From Mycolicibacterium gilvum (GTDB taxonomy: Bacteria > Actinomycetota > Actinomycetes > Mycobacteriales > Mycobacteriaceae): a DNA stretch of 64,000 bases. Where the stretch lies: assembly GCF_900454025.1 (NCBI RefSeq), contig NZ_UGQM01000001.1:4030001-4094000 (forward strand), given 5' to 3'. Under the pieces are notes generated by a model. It ran no database searches. It had not been told where the DNA came from and was given only the letters and a program-made list of their open reading frames with translations. Shown here piece after piece: positions 9,152 to 19,374 of this stretch (the stretch's first letter is position 1; every line of letters starts with the position of its first letter). A program made the translations under genes and the position numbers.

Positions 9152-11158
9152 CTACCCGAGCAATTCGGGCACGTCGGCGTCCTGTCCGAGCACATGGAGG
9201 TTCAGGAACCCGAGCACCACCTGGTACCAGAGCTTCGCGTGCTGCGGGCTCAGGATCCAGTGGTTCTCGGACGGGAAGTACAGGAAGCGGTGCTGCGTGG
9301 TGCCCGCCTCGGGACCGGAGTCGGCGGCCGGCAGTCCCGAGCGGCTCAGCAGGTCGTACCAGAGGCGCAGCGCCTCACCGATCGGCACCCGGTAGTCCTT
9401 GTCGCCGTGGATGACGAGCATCGGGGTGCGGATGTCGGAGACGAAGAGGTGCGGGGAGTTCGCGCTCGCCATCTTCGGGGTCATCTCCCGGGACCACCAG
9501 TAGCTGCCGTCGGTGGTGGCACCGAACTGGTCGAGCGCCCACAGGCCGGCGTGGGTGACGATCGCTGCGAAGCGGTCGGTGTGGCCGGCGATCCAGTTGG
9601 CCATGTACCCGCCGAAGGATCCACCCATGACCGCGGTGCGGGTCTCGTCGATCCGGGGGTGGGCGCATGCGGCGTCCGTGGCGGCCATCAGATCGGTGTA
9701 GGGCGCGAAACCCCAGGCACCCCAGCCCCGTTCGATGAACTCCTGGCCGTAGCCCGTGGACAGTGCCGGGTCGGGCAGCAGCACGGCGTACCCCCCGGCC
9801 GCCATCAGCCACGGGTTCCACCGCCAGTGCCACGCGTTCCAGCTCGCCAGCGGGCCGCCGTGGATCCACAGCAGCAGCGGCGCCGGGTGGTCACCCTCCG
9901 GCAGGACGAGCCACGAGCGGACCCGCTGCCCGTCCGCCGCGGTGGCCTCGATCTCGGTCAGGGTGCCCGGAAGCGACGGCAGCGGTACGCAATCCAGGAC
10001 GGTGATCGTGCCGTCGGGATCAATGCGGACCGGATGTTGTGGGGCGGCGTAAGAACTGCGCAGCGCGAAGATCACGCCTCCGGGCGCGGCGCGCACGTCG
10101 GTGTAGGTGTAGTCGTCGGAGACGAGGGTCCGGACCGCCCCGGTCTGCGGATCCACCGCGAAGATCGGTCCGCGGCCGTCGTCGTCGGCGGTCACGAGCA
10201 GTGTCGAACCGTCCGCCGACCACGTCACCGATGTCGGCCACCGATCCCAGTGTGCGGTCAGCTCCCGAGGCTCTTCACCGAAATGCAGCAGCGCCAGCGT
10301 GATTCGCGGGGCGTGGTGAGGCGTGGAGAGGGTTTCGCGCAGGTAGGCCACCGACGTCCCGTCCGGCGCGATCGCCGGGAATCCGGCGTCGGACTCAGGG
10401 TCGTCGACGATCACGGCGCGGTCCCCGGTGTTCACGTCGATGCGCACCAGTGTGCTGCGCAACGCCGCGCCCGGCGCCGGCACATTCCAGGAGGCCACCA
10501 GGAAGCCGCCGTCCGGACTGACATCGAAGTGACTGTCGCGCAGCGCATCTCCCGGATCGGGAGTCACGTCACGCTTCGTATCGGCGTCGAACAGGTGTGT
10601 GCGCGCCGGGCCGATGTCGTGGTCCCAGGCCCGCACGGGATAGCCGGTGTGCAACAGAGCCGACACCTTGTTGTCCTTGCGCGCTGTGCGCAGCCTCTCG
10701 TCGGCGTCGATGTCGACGGCCGACGGCAGCATCGACGAGACCACCACCGTGGCGCCACCGGCGGAGGCGACGCCGTCGACACCGCCGGGCATCTGACACA
10801 CCTCGTAGGCCTCACCGCCTGCGACGGGCAGACACCACAACGACTTGGGCGGCTTGTCGTCGTCGGCGGTCGGGCGTGCGGCGAGGAAGAGCAGATCGCC
10901 GTCGGCGGTGAACTCCGGCGCCGACTCCCCCGTGACGCCGCGGGTGATGCGGCGGGCAGGTTCGCGACCGACCGGGTCGAGTTCCCACAGCGCGCTGACG
11001 AACTCGGTGCGCGTGTCGTTGAGCGTGGCGACGGTCGTCACCACCCGGGCGCCGTCGCGCGAGACGGCCAGACCGGAAACCCTCGGCAGGGACAGGAACT
11101 CGTCGAGATCGTGAAAGGGCGTAGGAGATACCGGATTCGGATCCGGGGCTGCGGTCAT
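9152..11158 (-). CDS. S9-family (prolyl oligopeptidase-like) serine peptidase
   Basis: A 668-residue peptidase. The first 400 residues form a beta-propeller-like region with TolB/WD40-like repeats (SRDGARVVTTVATL, SPDGGFLVASWNV, APDGTSVAYLRE, SADGSTLLVTADDDG). The C-terminal alpha/beta hydrolase domain carries the nucleophile Ser in MGGSFGGYMANWIAG, the Asp in VIHGDKDYRVPIGE and the His in FPSENHWILSP, so the triad is complete. No signal peptide is seen; it is probably cytosolic and acts on peptides of limited size, as the propeller restricts access. It lies next to the saccharopine-dehydrogenase-like gene and diverges from the Amt gene. Confidence 0.93.
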   Translation of the reverse strand: MTAAPDPNPVSPTPFHDLDEFLSLPRVSGLAVSRDGARVVTTVATLNDTRTEFVSALWELDPVGREPARRITRGVTGESAPEFTADGDLLFLAARPTADDDKPPKSLWCLPVAGGEAYEVCQMPGGVDGVASAGGATVVVSSMLPSAVDIDADERLRTARKDNKVSALLHTGYPVRAWDHDIGPARTHLFDADTKRDVTPDPGDALRDSHFDVSPDGGFLVASWNVPAPGAALRSTLVRIDVNTGDRAVIVDDPESDAGFPAIAPDGTSVAYLRETLSTPHHAPRITLALLHFGEEPRELTAHWDRWPTSVTWSADGSTLLVTADDDGRGPIFAVDPQTGAVRTLVSDDYTYTDVRAAPGGVIFALRSSYAAPQHPVRIDPDGTITVLDCVPLPSLPGTLTEIEATAADGQRVRSWLVLPEGDHPAPLLLWIHGGPLASWNAWHWRWNPWLMAAGGYAVLLPDPALSTGYGQEFIERGWGAWGFAPYTDLMAATDAACAHPRIDETRTAVMGGSFGGYMANWIAGHTDRFAAIVTHAGLWALDQFGATTDGSYWWSREMTPKMASANSPHLFVSDIRTPMLVIHGDKDYRVPIGEALRLWYDLLSRSGLPAADSGPEAGTTQHRFLYFPSENHWILSPQHAKLWYQVVLGFLNLHVLGQDADVPELLG

Positions 11159-11335
11159 GCCCTTCTTGGTAGCACAGCACCGCGGACGACTTCACACGGA
11201 ATTAACCGGCCTTGACAGGCGGGACACATTCCCGACGTTAGCGTCAACCCTCGTACACCATCAGTACCTCAAGAACACTGTGAATAAACCCCGCGTACTT
11301 CGCGAGAACCACACCCGGACAGGCGGAGGTCCCCC

Positions 11336-12673
11336 TTGACACCTGAAGTGGAGGACGCCCTCTCGACGATGGCGTCCGTCAACAACGAGTTCTTCTACTG
11401 GATGTCCATCGCACTGATGATGCTCATCCACGCCGGCTTCCTCGCGTATGAGATCGGTGCGTCCCGATCGAAGAACGTTCTGGCCACGGCAACGAAGAAT
11501 CTGCTCGCGTTCGCCACGATCGTCGCGTCGTTCTTCTTCGTCGGCTGGTTCCTCTACAACTCCATGCCGAGCGGGTTCATCGAGTTCAACGACGCGGCCA
11601 AGGCGGCGCTGCCGTGGAGCGACAACATGGGCCCCAACACCGACGATCCGGCCAGCGGTATCTTCTGGGGCGCCTTCGCACTGTTCGCGGCCACCACCGG
11701 TTCGATCATGTCGGGCGCTGTGCTGGAACGGATCCGAACCAGCGGCTTCCTGGTCCTGACCGTGTTCGTCGGCTCGGTGGTGTGGATCATCGGTGCGTCC
11801 TGGGGGTGGCACGGCGCCGGCTGGATGCTGACCGAGCTGGGTTTCCACGATGTCGGTGCGGCCGGATGCGTGCACATGATCGCCGGCTTCGCAGCGTTGG
11901 GCATCCTGATCAACCTGGGGCCGCGGATCGGCAGGTTCCTGCCCGACGGCACCGCGGTAACCATCCGACCGCACAACCTGCCGTTGACGATGGTCGGACT
12001 GTTCCTGATCTTCACGGGGTTCTTCGGCTTCCTGATGGGCTGTGTCATCTACGGCCCAGGCGGCTATGCCACGATCTACGGCAGTCCGACGACGTTGAGC
12101 GCCTTCGCCTTCAACACGTTGATGGGTCTGGCCGGCGGCATCATCGGCGCCTACCTGACCTCTCGGGGTGAGCCGTTCTGGACGATCTCCGGCGGCCTGG
12201 CCGGTGTCATCGCGGTTGCGGCGGGGATGGATCTGTACCACCCAGCACTGACGTTCGTCATCGCGTTGGTGGGCGGCGGCCTGATCCCGTTCATCGGCAA
12301 GCTGCTCGACAAGATGAAGATCGACGACGTGGTGGGCGCGGTCGCCGTCCACGGCGGCATGGGGTTCTACTCGCTGATCATGGCGGGCATCTTCCTGGCC
12401 GGCTACCCCAACACCGACGGCAACCCGTCGATCTCCTTCTGGGGTCAGCTGATCGGTGCGGTCACCTTCGCGGCACTGGGATTCCTCCCCGCCTACCTGC
12501 TGTCGCTGGGCCTGAAGAAGGCTGGCCTGCTGCGGATTCCGCCGGAGGTCGAGGAGCAGGGTCTGGATCTCTCGGAGGTTCCGGCCACGCCTTACCCCGA
12601 GGGCATCCCGGTCACCGAGATGCGTGCCAGCAGCGGCACTGCGGTGCTCGTCCTCGGTGAGGAGGTGAAATAA
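11336..12673 (+). CDS. Divergent Amt-family (ammonium) transporter
   Basis: A 445-residue membrane protein with about 11 hydrophobic segments. The two pore histidines of the Amt family are present: one in AGCVHMIAGFAALG (about residue 180) and one in VGAVAVHGGMGFYSL (about residue 340). The N-terminal part differs from canonical Amt proteins (AGFLAYEIGASRSKNVLA instead of the usual Gly-rich motif), so this is a divergent branch. Start is TTG at 11336 with GGAGG six bases upstream. A 72-residue membrane protein begins directly after the stop. Upstream there is an AC-N9-AC spacing (11224-11236) of the kind bound by GlnR, a weak match. The facing N-demethylase operon suggests methylated amines or ammonium as substrate; that is inference. 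Confidence 0.85.
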   Translation: MTPEVEDALSTMASVNNEFFYWMSIALMMLIHAGFLAYEIGASRSKNVLATATKNLLAFATIVASFFFVGWFLYNSMPSGFIEFNDAAKAALPWSDNMGPNTDDPASGIFWGAFALFAATTGSIMSGAVLERIRTSGFLVLTVFVGSVVWIIGASWGWHGAGWMLTELGFHDVGAAGCVHMIAGFAALGILINLGPRIGRFLPDGTAVTIRPHNLPLTMVGLFLIFTGFFGFLMGCVIYGPGGYATIYGSPTTLSAFAFNTLMGLAGGIIGAYLTSRGEPFWTISGGLAGVIAVAAGMDLYHPALTFVIALVGGGLIPFIGKLLDKMKIDDVVGAVAVHGGMGFYSLIMAGIFLAGYPNTDGNPSISFWGQLIGAVTFAALGFLPAYLLSLGLKKAGLLRIPPEVEEQGLDLSEVPATPYPEGIPVTEMRASSGTAVLVLGEEVK

Positions 12674-12892
12674 ATGTTCAGTCCGATCGACAGCTATGAC
12701 GTTCCCGGTGTCGTCTTCACGTTCGGCGGGAACTCGTTCGGCACCTGGTTGTTCTTCATCCTCGCAGTGGTGCTCTTCATCGGATTCTTCGTCCGGATGA
12801 TCCAGCACGAGAACCACGCCTACAAGGCGATCATCGACCACAAGCCGGTCGAGCCCGGCCCGGCCGCCGAAGGAGAGCCGACAGCCTACTGA
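12674..12892 (+). CDS. Small single-span membrane protein partnered with Amt
   Basis: A 72-residue protein whose ATG directly follows the TAA of the Amt gene with no gap, pointing to translational coupling. One strong transmembrane helix lies at about residues 24-42 (TWLFFILAVVLFIGFFVRM), followed by a charged cytoplasmic tail (IQHENHAYKAIIDHKP, then a Pro/Glu-rich end). I do not recognise a named family. The arrangement suggests an accessory subunit or stabiliser of the transporter. It is followed by a strong bidirectional hairpin. The frame fits the neighbouring codon use and begins MFSPIDSYDVPGVVF. Confidence 0.75.
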   Translation: MFSPIDSYDVPGVVFTFGGNSFGTWLFFILAVVLFIGFFVRMIQHENHAYKAIIDHKPVEPGPAAEGEPTAY

Positions 12893-12905
12893 GTTCGAGA
12901 ACACG

Positions 12906-12939
12906 AATCGCCCCGGATCCGTTTGGATCCGGGGCGATT
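12906..12939. terminator. Bidirectional hairpin between convergent units
   Basis: A perfect 15-bp inverted repeat with a GTTT loop (arms AATCGCCCCGGATCC and its complement) lies 13 bases after the small membrane protein stop and just before the stop of the facing DUF3445 gene. U-tracts are short on both sides, common in mycobacteria. It probably terminates both transcripts. Confidence 0.75.
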
Positions 12940-12953
12940 TCGCGTCTCTGGTC

Positions 12954-13931
12954 TCAGCCCGCGTTGCGCAGCCAGGCCACCGCACGATCGCGGTAGGCGA
13001 TGATGCCCTTGTAGTCGGCGATGTCGTCGGGCAGCTCGGCAAGCACCGCCGCGGCACGCTGCCGCCACGGTTCGAACGCGGCCAGGTCGGCCAGCGGCAG
13101 CATGTAGGACCGGATCAGGAAGCAGATCGAGCCGGACTCGGGCAGCCGGATGAGGTGCTGGACCTCGACCCGCAGGTGCACCCGGCGCCCGAACTCGTCG
13201 TCCGGGACGGTCTGGATCAGGGTGCGGTCGGGGCCCCACTCGCAATAGCGCTCGGTCGACACGTCGAGGCGCCGGTCGATGGTCAGCGTCCAGTTGGTGC
13301 GCCGGTAGGTCTCGCCGGGTTGGAGGCGCATCAGGAACTCACGGGCGCGCGTGATGACGCCCGTCTGGCGGAGCCGCGGCACCGGTCCGTGGATTTCCAG
13401 GAACGTCATGCCGACGTCGAAGCCGAACGACCAGTCCGCGGTGAAGGTCACCACGCCGGCGTCGCCGAACAGATCGCCGTCGCGCTGATCGAGCAGGACG
13501 ATGTCCTCCTGGACCTGGCCGCCGATGTAGGCGAGCGGTTCGGCCGGCAGCGTCGTTTCGTCACCGATCACGAAATCCTGTGTGATACCGAGTCTGTCGT
13601 TGCGCCACCGCCAGCCGGCACCGTGCCGCTCGAGCGACATCGTGTCCGGGTAGGCCGACGACATCTCCCGCATCAGGGTCAGCATGGCGTCCCAGCACGC
13701 GACCCTCATGTGGGGCAGAACGGCGTAGCGGGTCGGATCGGCGGCCAGAATCTCGGCGCGCTCGGCGAGTTCGGTTTCGTACTCGCTGTCGATGTCGACT
13801 ACCCGCTCGCCCCACCGTCCGGCCGGGGTGTGCACCGACGAACCCGCGGGCTCGACGTTGGTGGTGTACCGGTAGGTGTCCGCGGCGAACGGGAACGGGA
13901 ACGTCTCGATCAGGTCAGGTGCCGAGATCAC
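12954..13931 (-). CDS. DUF3445 heme-dependent oxidative N-demethylase, catalytic subunit
   Basis: A 325-residue protein of the DUF3445 family, whose characterised member is the heme-containing, PAS-fold oxidative N-demethylase (dimethylamine monooxygenase) of Pseudomonas mendocina. Recognisable blocks include RWGERVVDIDSEYETELAER, VACWDAMLTLMREMSSAYPD, DLFGDAGVVTFTADWSFGFD, the MRLQPGETYRRTNWTL stretch and RTLIQTVPDDEFGRRVHLRV. The GTG start overlaps the stop of the reductase gene (GTGA). Together with the reductase and the Cys4 protein upstream it makes a three-gene operon like dmm loci. Probable reaction: oxidative demethylation of a secondary amine to a primary amine and formaldehyde. Substrate is inferred from the family. 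Confidence 0.8.
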   Translation of the reverse strand: MISAPDLIETFPFPFAADTYRYTTNVEPAGSSVHTPAGRWGERVVDIDSEYETELAERAEILAADPTRYAVLPHMRVACWDAMLTLMREMSSAYPDTMSLERHGAGWRWRNDRLGITQDFVIGDETTLPAEPLAYIGGQVQEDIVLLDQRDGDLFGDAGVVTFTADWSFGFDVGMTFLEIHGPVPRLRQTGVITRAREFLMRLQPGETYRRTNWTLTIDRRLDVSTERYCEWGPDRTLIQTVPDDEFGRRVHLRVEVQHLIRLPESGSICFLIRSYMLPLADLAAFEPWRQRAAAVLAELPDDIADYKGIIAYRDRAVAWLRNAG

Positions 13932-14887
13932 AGTGCCACCTCCAAGGTCTGGCTGCCGTCGGCGCGGGAGACACATGCCATCAGCGAGTCCCCCGCCACT
14001 TTGTCGTCTTCGGTGAGATAGAGGTCGCGATGGGTGATCACGCTGCCGGACACCGGGATCCGGCATTCCCCGCACACCCCGCGTCGGCACAGGTTCGGGA
14101 TGTCGAAGCCGCGGCGTTCCAGCGCCTCCAGCAGGGACACCCCGGGTTCGACGGGGAATTCCTCACCGGTCGAGCGCACGCGAACGGAGAACGGCTCACC
14201 GGGATCGAGCGCCTCGGAGCCGAAGTGCTCGATGTGGATTCGGCTCGCGGGCCAGCCCAGCGCCGCGGCGGTGGCGCTGACGAACTCGATGAACCCGGCG
14301 GGACCGCACACGTAGAGGTGGGTGCCCATCGGCTGGTCGGCCAGCGCGACCGACACGTCCGTGGCGAACTGTGCCCGTTCGGTGTGGATCGACGCGTGGT
14401 CGGTGAGCTCCCGGATCGTGTCGACATAGGCTGCGCGGCCCGGGCGGTGGATGTAGTAGAGCCGGGTCTCGCGGCCCCACAGCTTCGCGCTGCGCAGATG
14501 CGACACCATCGGGGTGATCCCGATTCCGGCCGCCACCAACAGGTGTCGTCGTGCGCGTAGTACGGGCGCGAACGCGCTGCGCGGCGGGCGGGCGATCAGG
14601 GTGTCGCCCACCGCGAGCTCGTCGTGGATCCACTGCGAACCGCTGGGGCCGCTTGTGATTTCGTCGGCGCGCCGCAGTACCGAGATCACGTACGCATCCG
14701 GCGCGATTCCGTCACCGGTCAGCGAATAGGCGTTGGTCGGCCGGCCCGGCGCCTCGCACTCGACAACGATGTGACTGCCGGGCGTGAACGACGGCAGCGG
14801 TGCACCGTCGACGTGGGTCAGCGTCAACGTTCGGACGTTCTCGATCGAATCGTCGACTGCGGCGACGGTCAGTTTCAGCGCGGTCAC
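13928..14887 (-). CDS. Phthalate-dioxygenase-reductase-type FMN/2Fe-2S reductase
   Basis: A 319-residue electron-transfer protein. The order is a flavin-binding barrel (TPGSHIVVECEAPGRPTNAYSL), an NAD-binding domain (LLVAAGIGITPMVSHLRSA, YVCGPAGFIEFV) and a C-terminal plant-type 2Fe-2S ferredoxin domain. The cluster ligands are CRRGVCGEC with a fourth Cys in SLMACVS. This is the class IA layout. It most likely delivers electrons from NAD(P)H to the DUF3445 heme protein encoded next. The GTG start at 14887 overlaps the preceding gene by 4 bases, and its own stop overlaps the DUF3445 start, so all three are translationally coupled. Confidence 0.9.
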   Translation of the reverse strand: MTALKLTVAAVDDSIENVRTLTLTHVDGAPLPSFTPGSHIVVECEAPGRPTNAYSLTGDGIAPDAYVISVLRRADEITSGPSGSQWIHDELAVGDTLIARPPRSAFAPVLRARRHLLVAAGIGITPMVSHLRSAKLWGRETRLYYIHRPGRAAYVDTIRELTDHASIHTERAQFATDVSVALADQPMGTHLYVCGPAGFIEFVSATAAALGWPASRIHIEHFGSEALDPGEPFSVRVRSTGEEFPVEPGVSLLEALERRGFDIPNLCRRGVCGECRIPVSGSVITHRDLYLTEDDKVAGDSLMACVSRADGSQTLEVAL

Positions 14888-15426
14888 GACGCCACCTGCT
14901 CTTCGGCGTCGATCATGAACCCGAGGTGGGCCCCCTGCCGTCGTGAGACGTGGTAGTAGACAACGAGATTGCGGCCGCATCCGGTGCAGGGCACGACGTC
15001 CTCGAGGTCGGCCCGCACCGAGGTGACGGTGCGGCAGTGCACGCACTGCACGTCGCGACCGCCTGTGTCGGTGGAGGCGATGGTCATCTCGTCGTCGGCG
15101 ATGTTGCATTCCAGCGCTTTGGCCCGCACCCGCAGACAGACGCTCGCGGGCCCGGCCAGCATGAGTCGCCACCCGACGCGCGCCTCGGCCAGATCCGCGA
15201 CGAGCGCCGCGCACGCCTCGTCCGCGTCGCCTTCGGCGATCCGGTGGATCCTCAGTCCGGATTCGCGCCCGGCCGCATAGATGTCGTCGCTCCACTCGCG
15301 GGCCACCTCGTTCCCGGCCGGCCCGAAGGCGATGACCGTCCAATAGCGTCCGGACGTATCGGCGGGCGGTCGGGTCGAAGTCACGGCCCAGCCGGGCACA
15401 CTGGTGAGCTCGAGAGCAGGACTCAT
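14884..15426 (-). CDS. DmmA-like small subunit with Cys4 site
   Basis: A 180-residue protein starting MSPALELTSVPGWAV. It has an alpha/beta N-terminal part (RYWTVIAFGPAGNEVAREW) and a C-terminal zinc-ribbon or rubredoxin-like cluster: CVHC about 15 residues before CTGC, followed by RNLVVYYHVSRRQGAHLGF. This layout fits the DmmA-type subunit of dimethylamine monooxygenase. I chose the ATG at 15426 over an upstream in-frame start because the family begins near here and an AAGG lies just upstream. It is first in the operon, divergent from the flavin monooxygenase gene across a 126-base promoter region. Confidence 0.65.
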   Translation of the reverse strand: MSPALELTSVPGWAVTSTRPPADTSGRYWTVIAFGPAGNEVAREWSDDIYAAGRESGLRIHRIAEGDADEACAALVADLAEARVGWRLMLAGPASVCLRVRAKALECNIADDEMTIASTDTGGRDVQCVHCRTVTSVRADLEDVVPCTGCGRNLVVYYHVSRRQGAHLGFMIDAEEQVAS

Positions 15427-15552
15427 AGGGCAATGACGCCTTTCGGGACACCACAGGTTGACAGGGTTGCCCTTCAGGAAACCAGTCGTGCGTTTCGGCT
15501 GTGTGACCACGCTGTCTCGACCACTTGACGCGTGCCTCGATAAGGTCGTTGC

Positions 15553-16710
15553 ATGTCAGCGCGCATCTCCGTGATCGGCGCCGGCATCTCGGGACTTGCC
15601 GCCGCGGTCGCTCTCGAGCGCGCCGGCCATCACGTCTCGGTGATCGAGCAGCGGACCGACACCGGTGCGGGCTCGGGAATCAGCCTCTGGCCCAACGCAC
15701 TGGCCGCGCTGGACCAGATCGGGCTCGGCGACAGCGTCCGCGACGCCGGCGGGCGCGTCACCGCGGGGGCCATCCGCTGGCGCGACGGAACGTGGGTGCG
15801 CCGCCCGTCGGTCCGGCGCATCGTCGATGCGCTCGGCGAACCGCTGGTGGTGGTGCGCCGTTCGAGGTTGACCGACATTTTGCGAGAGGCACTGCCGGCC
15901 GGGACCGTGCGGACGGGGCTCGCGGCGACGAGGGTTTCCGTCGGCGCGTCCTCGGTGCGCATCACGCTGTCGGACGGAGAGGTCCGCGAGTCTGATGCCG
16001 TGGTCGGGGCGGACGGGGTCAACTCCGTGCTGACTCGGACTCTCAACGGACCGTTGCGTACCCGCTACGTCGGCTACACCGCCTGGCGCGGAATCGCGGC
16101 CCACCCGTTGGATCCCGAACTGGGCGGCGAGACGCTCGGCCCGGGCACCCAGGTCGGGCATGTGCCGCTGGGCCCAGACCACACCTACTGGTTCGCCACC
16201 GAACGCACCGCCGAAGGTGGCAGCGCGCCCGGGGGCGAACACGCCTATCTGACGGCCAAGCTCGCCGACTGGGCGGATCCGATACCCCGCCTGGTCGCGA
16301 CGACCGATCCGGGGGACCTCCTCCGAAACGACCTCTATGACAGGGCCCGCGCGGCGCGCTGGTCAGACGGGCGCGCGGTACTGATCGGCGATGCGGCGCA
16401 TCCGATGCGCCCCCATCTGGGCCAGGGCGGCTGTCAGGGCATCGAGGACGCGGCGATCCTGGCCCGCTTCCTGAAGTTGGCCGATGATGTCCCGACGGCG
16501 TTCGAGCGATTCGAGGCATTCCGGAAACCGCGCGTCGGCATGCTCGTTCGGGAGGCGCAGACGCTCGGCAGGATCGTCAACGTGCGCCCGGCCGTCCTCA
16601 GCGGACTGGCGGGCCGAGCGACGGCGTTGATCCCCGAACGGATGGTCACCGCACATCTGGCGTGGATCGCGGCCGGGTCGGCGTTCGTTCTGCCGACGGC
16701 CGCGGATCTG

Positions 16711-16719
<9 letters not shown>
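15553..16719 (+). CDS. FAD-dependent class A monooxygenase
   Basis: A 388-residue aromatic-hydroxylase-like flavoprotein. The N-terminal dinucleotide motif is VIGAGISGLAAAVALERAG; the middle motif VVGADGVNSVL (DG motif) and the C-terminal GD motif AVLIGDAAHPMRPHLGQGGCQGIEDA are intact. The substrate is unknown. It diverges from the N-demethylase operon, so it might belong to the same nitrogen or aromatic amine function, but the two need not be linked. The stop lies inside a convergent hairpin shared with the rpf gene. Confidence 0.88.
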
Positions 16720-17310
<591 letters not shown>

Positions 17311-17377
17311 TCACCTGTTACCAGAGCGTCAAAAGTTTTAGTAGTTACTTATATGGCGTAAGAGGCCTCTGAGGATG

Positions 17378-17412
17378 AAAAAAGGGCGGCGCCGACCGGA
17401 GTCGGCGCCGCC
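17378..17412 (-). terminator. Intrinsic terminator of the upstream rpf gene
   Basis: Perfect 12-bp stem (GGCGGCGCCGAC / GTCGGCGCCGCC, loop CGGA) followed on the minus strand by a run of six T. A textbook rho-independent terminator placed 21 bases after the stop of the second rpf gene, so the two rpf genes are probably separate transcripts. Confidence 0.9.
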
Positions 17413-17433
17413 TCTTCGTGACCGTGTGAGGGG

Positions 17434-18706
<1,273 letters not shown>

Positions 18707-19330
18707 TTATCGATGGTGAATTTGCTGGACGAGCCGCGGCGGCCGGATGGCCTCCAGATCGGCGACGGTGTTGACGTTCGCGAGGGCGGGCTGCTCGGGG
18801 AGCACGATGCGCTGGGTGTCGACCCGGTCGACGAACGCGCGCATGCTGCGGGCGCCCGCCTGCACCAGATCCGACACCACGGTGTGCAGAGCCGTTCGGT
18901 AGATGCCCGCCAGGTAGTGGTCGCGACCGTCCCACGGAAGCACCACGTCGGCACCCGAACTGCGGGCAGGTCCGGCCAGCACGTCGATCACGTCGGACGT
19001 CAGCGCCGGCATGTCCACGGCGCTCACGAAGGCGTATTCGCGGCCGGCCTCGGCCGCCGCGCGCAGTCCCCTGCCGGTGGCCAACAGCGGCCCCACTCCG
19101 CCGACCTCGTCGCGCAGCACGACGGCATCGAGAGCGGGCAGCGCCTGCCCGGGGGCGGCGACCACGAAGACGGGGGAACACCGTTCGCCGACGACCGACA
19201 CCACGTGTTCGACCATGGTCGTCCCGGCGCCGGAGCCACCGTCGACGCCGAGGGTGGCCTTGTCCCGGCCCATCCGCCGCGAAGCTCCACCAGCAAGAAC
19301 AACGGCAGCCAACGACAGCGACGACGTCAC
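18707..19330 (-). CDS. mobA: Molybdenum cofactor guanylyltransferase
   Basis: Links GMP to molybdopterin to form the guanine dinucleotide cofactor needed by formate-dehydrogenase-type enzymes. It has 207 residues and starts at a GTG ([10 protein letters not shown]). The nucleotidyltransferase motif [13 protein letters not shown] lies at residues 12-24, followed by [17 protein letters not shown] and [10 protein letters not shown] with the metal-binding Asp. The length is normal. It is located after korB as in M. tuberculosis. The window also holds an FdhF-like molybdoenzyme and fdhD (46.2-49.4 kb) that would depend on this cofactor. Confidence 0.93.
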   Translation of the reverse strand: MTSSLSLAAVVLAGGASRRMGRDKATLGVDGGSGAGTTMVEHVVSVVGERCSPVFVVAAPGQALPALDAVVLRDEVGGVGPLLATGRGLRAAAEAGREYAFVSAVDMPALTSDVIDVLAGPARSSGADVVLPWDGRDHYLAGIYRTALHTVVSDLVQAGARSMRAFVDRVDTQRIVLPEQPALANVNTVADLEAIRPPRLVQQIHHR

Positions 19331-19374
19331 ACGGTGACCGTAGCGCAGCGGCTACCGGCCGTCAGCGAGTCGGA

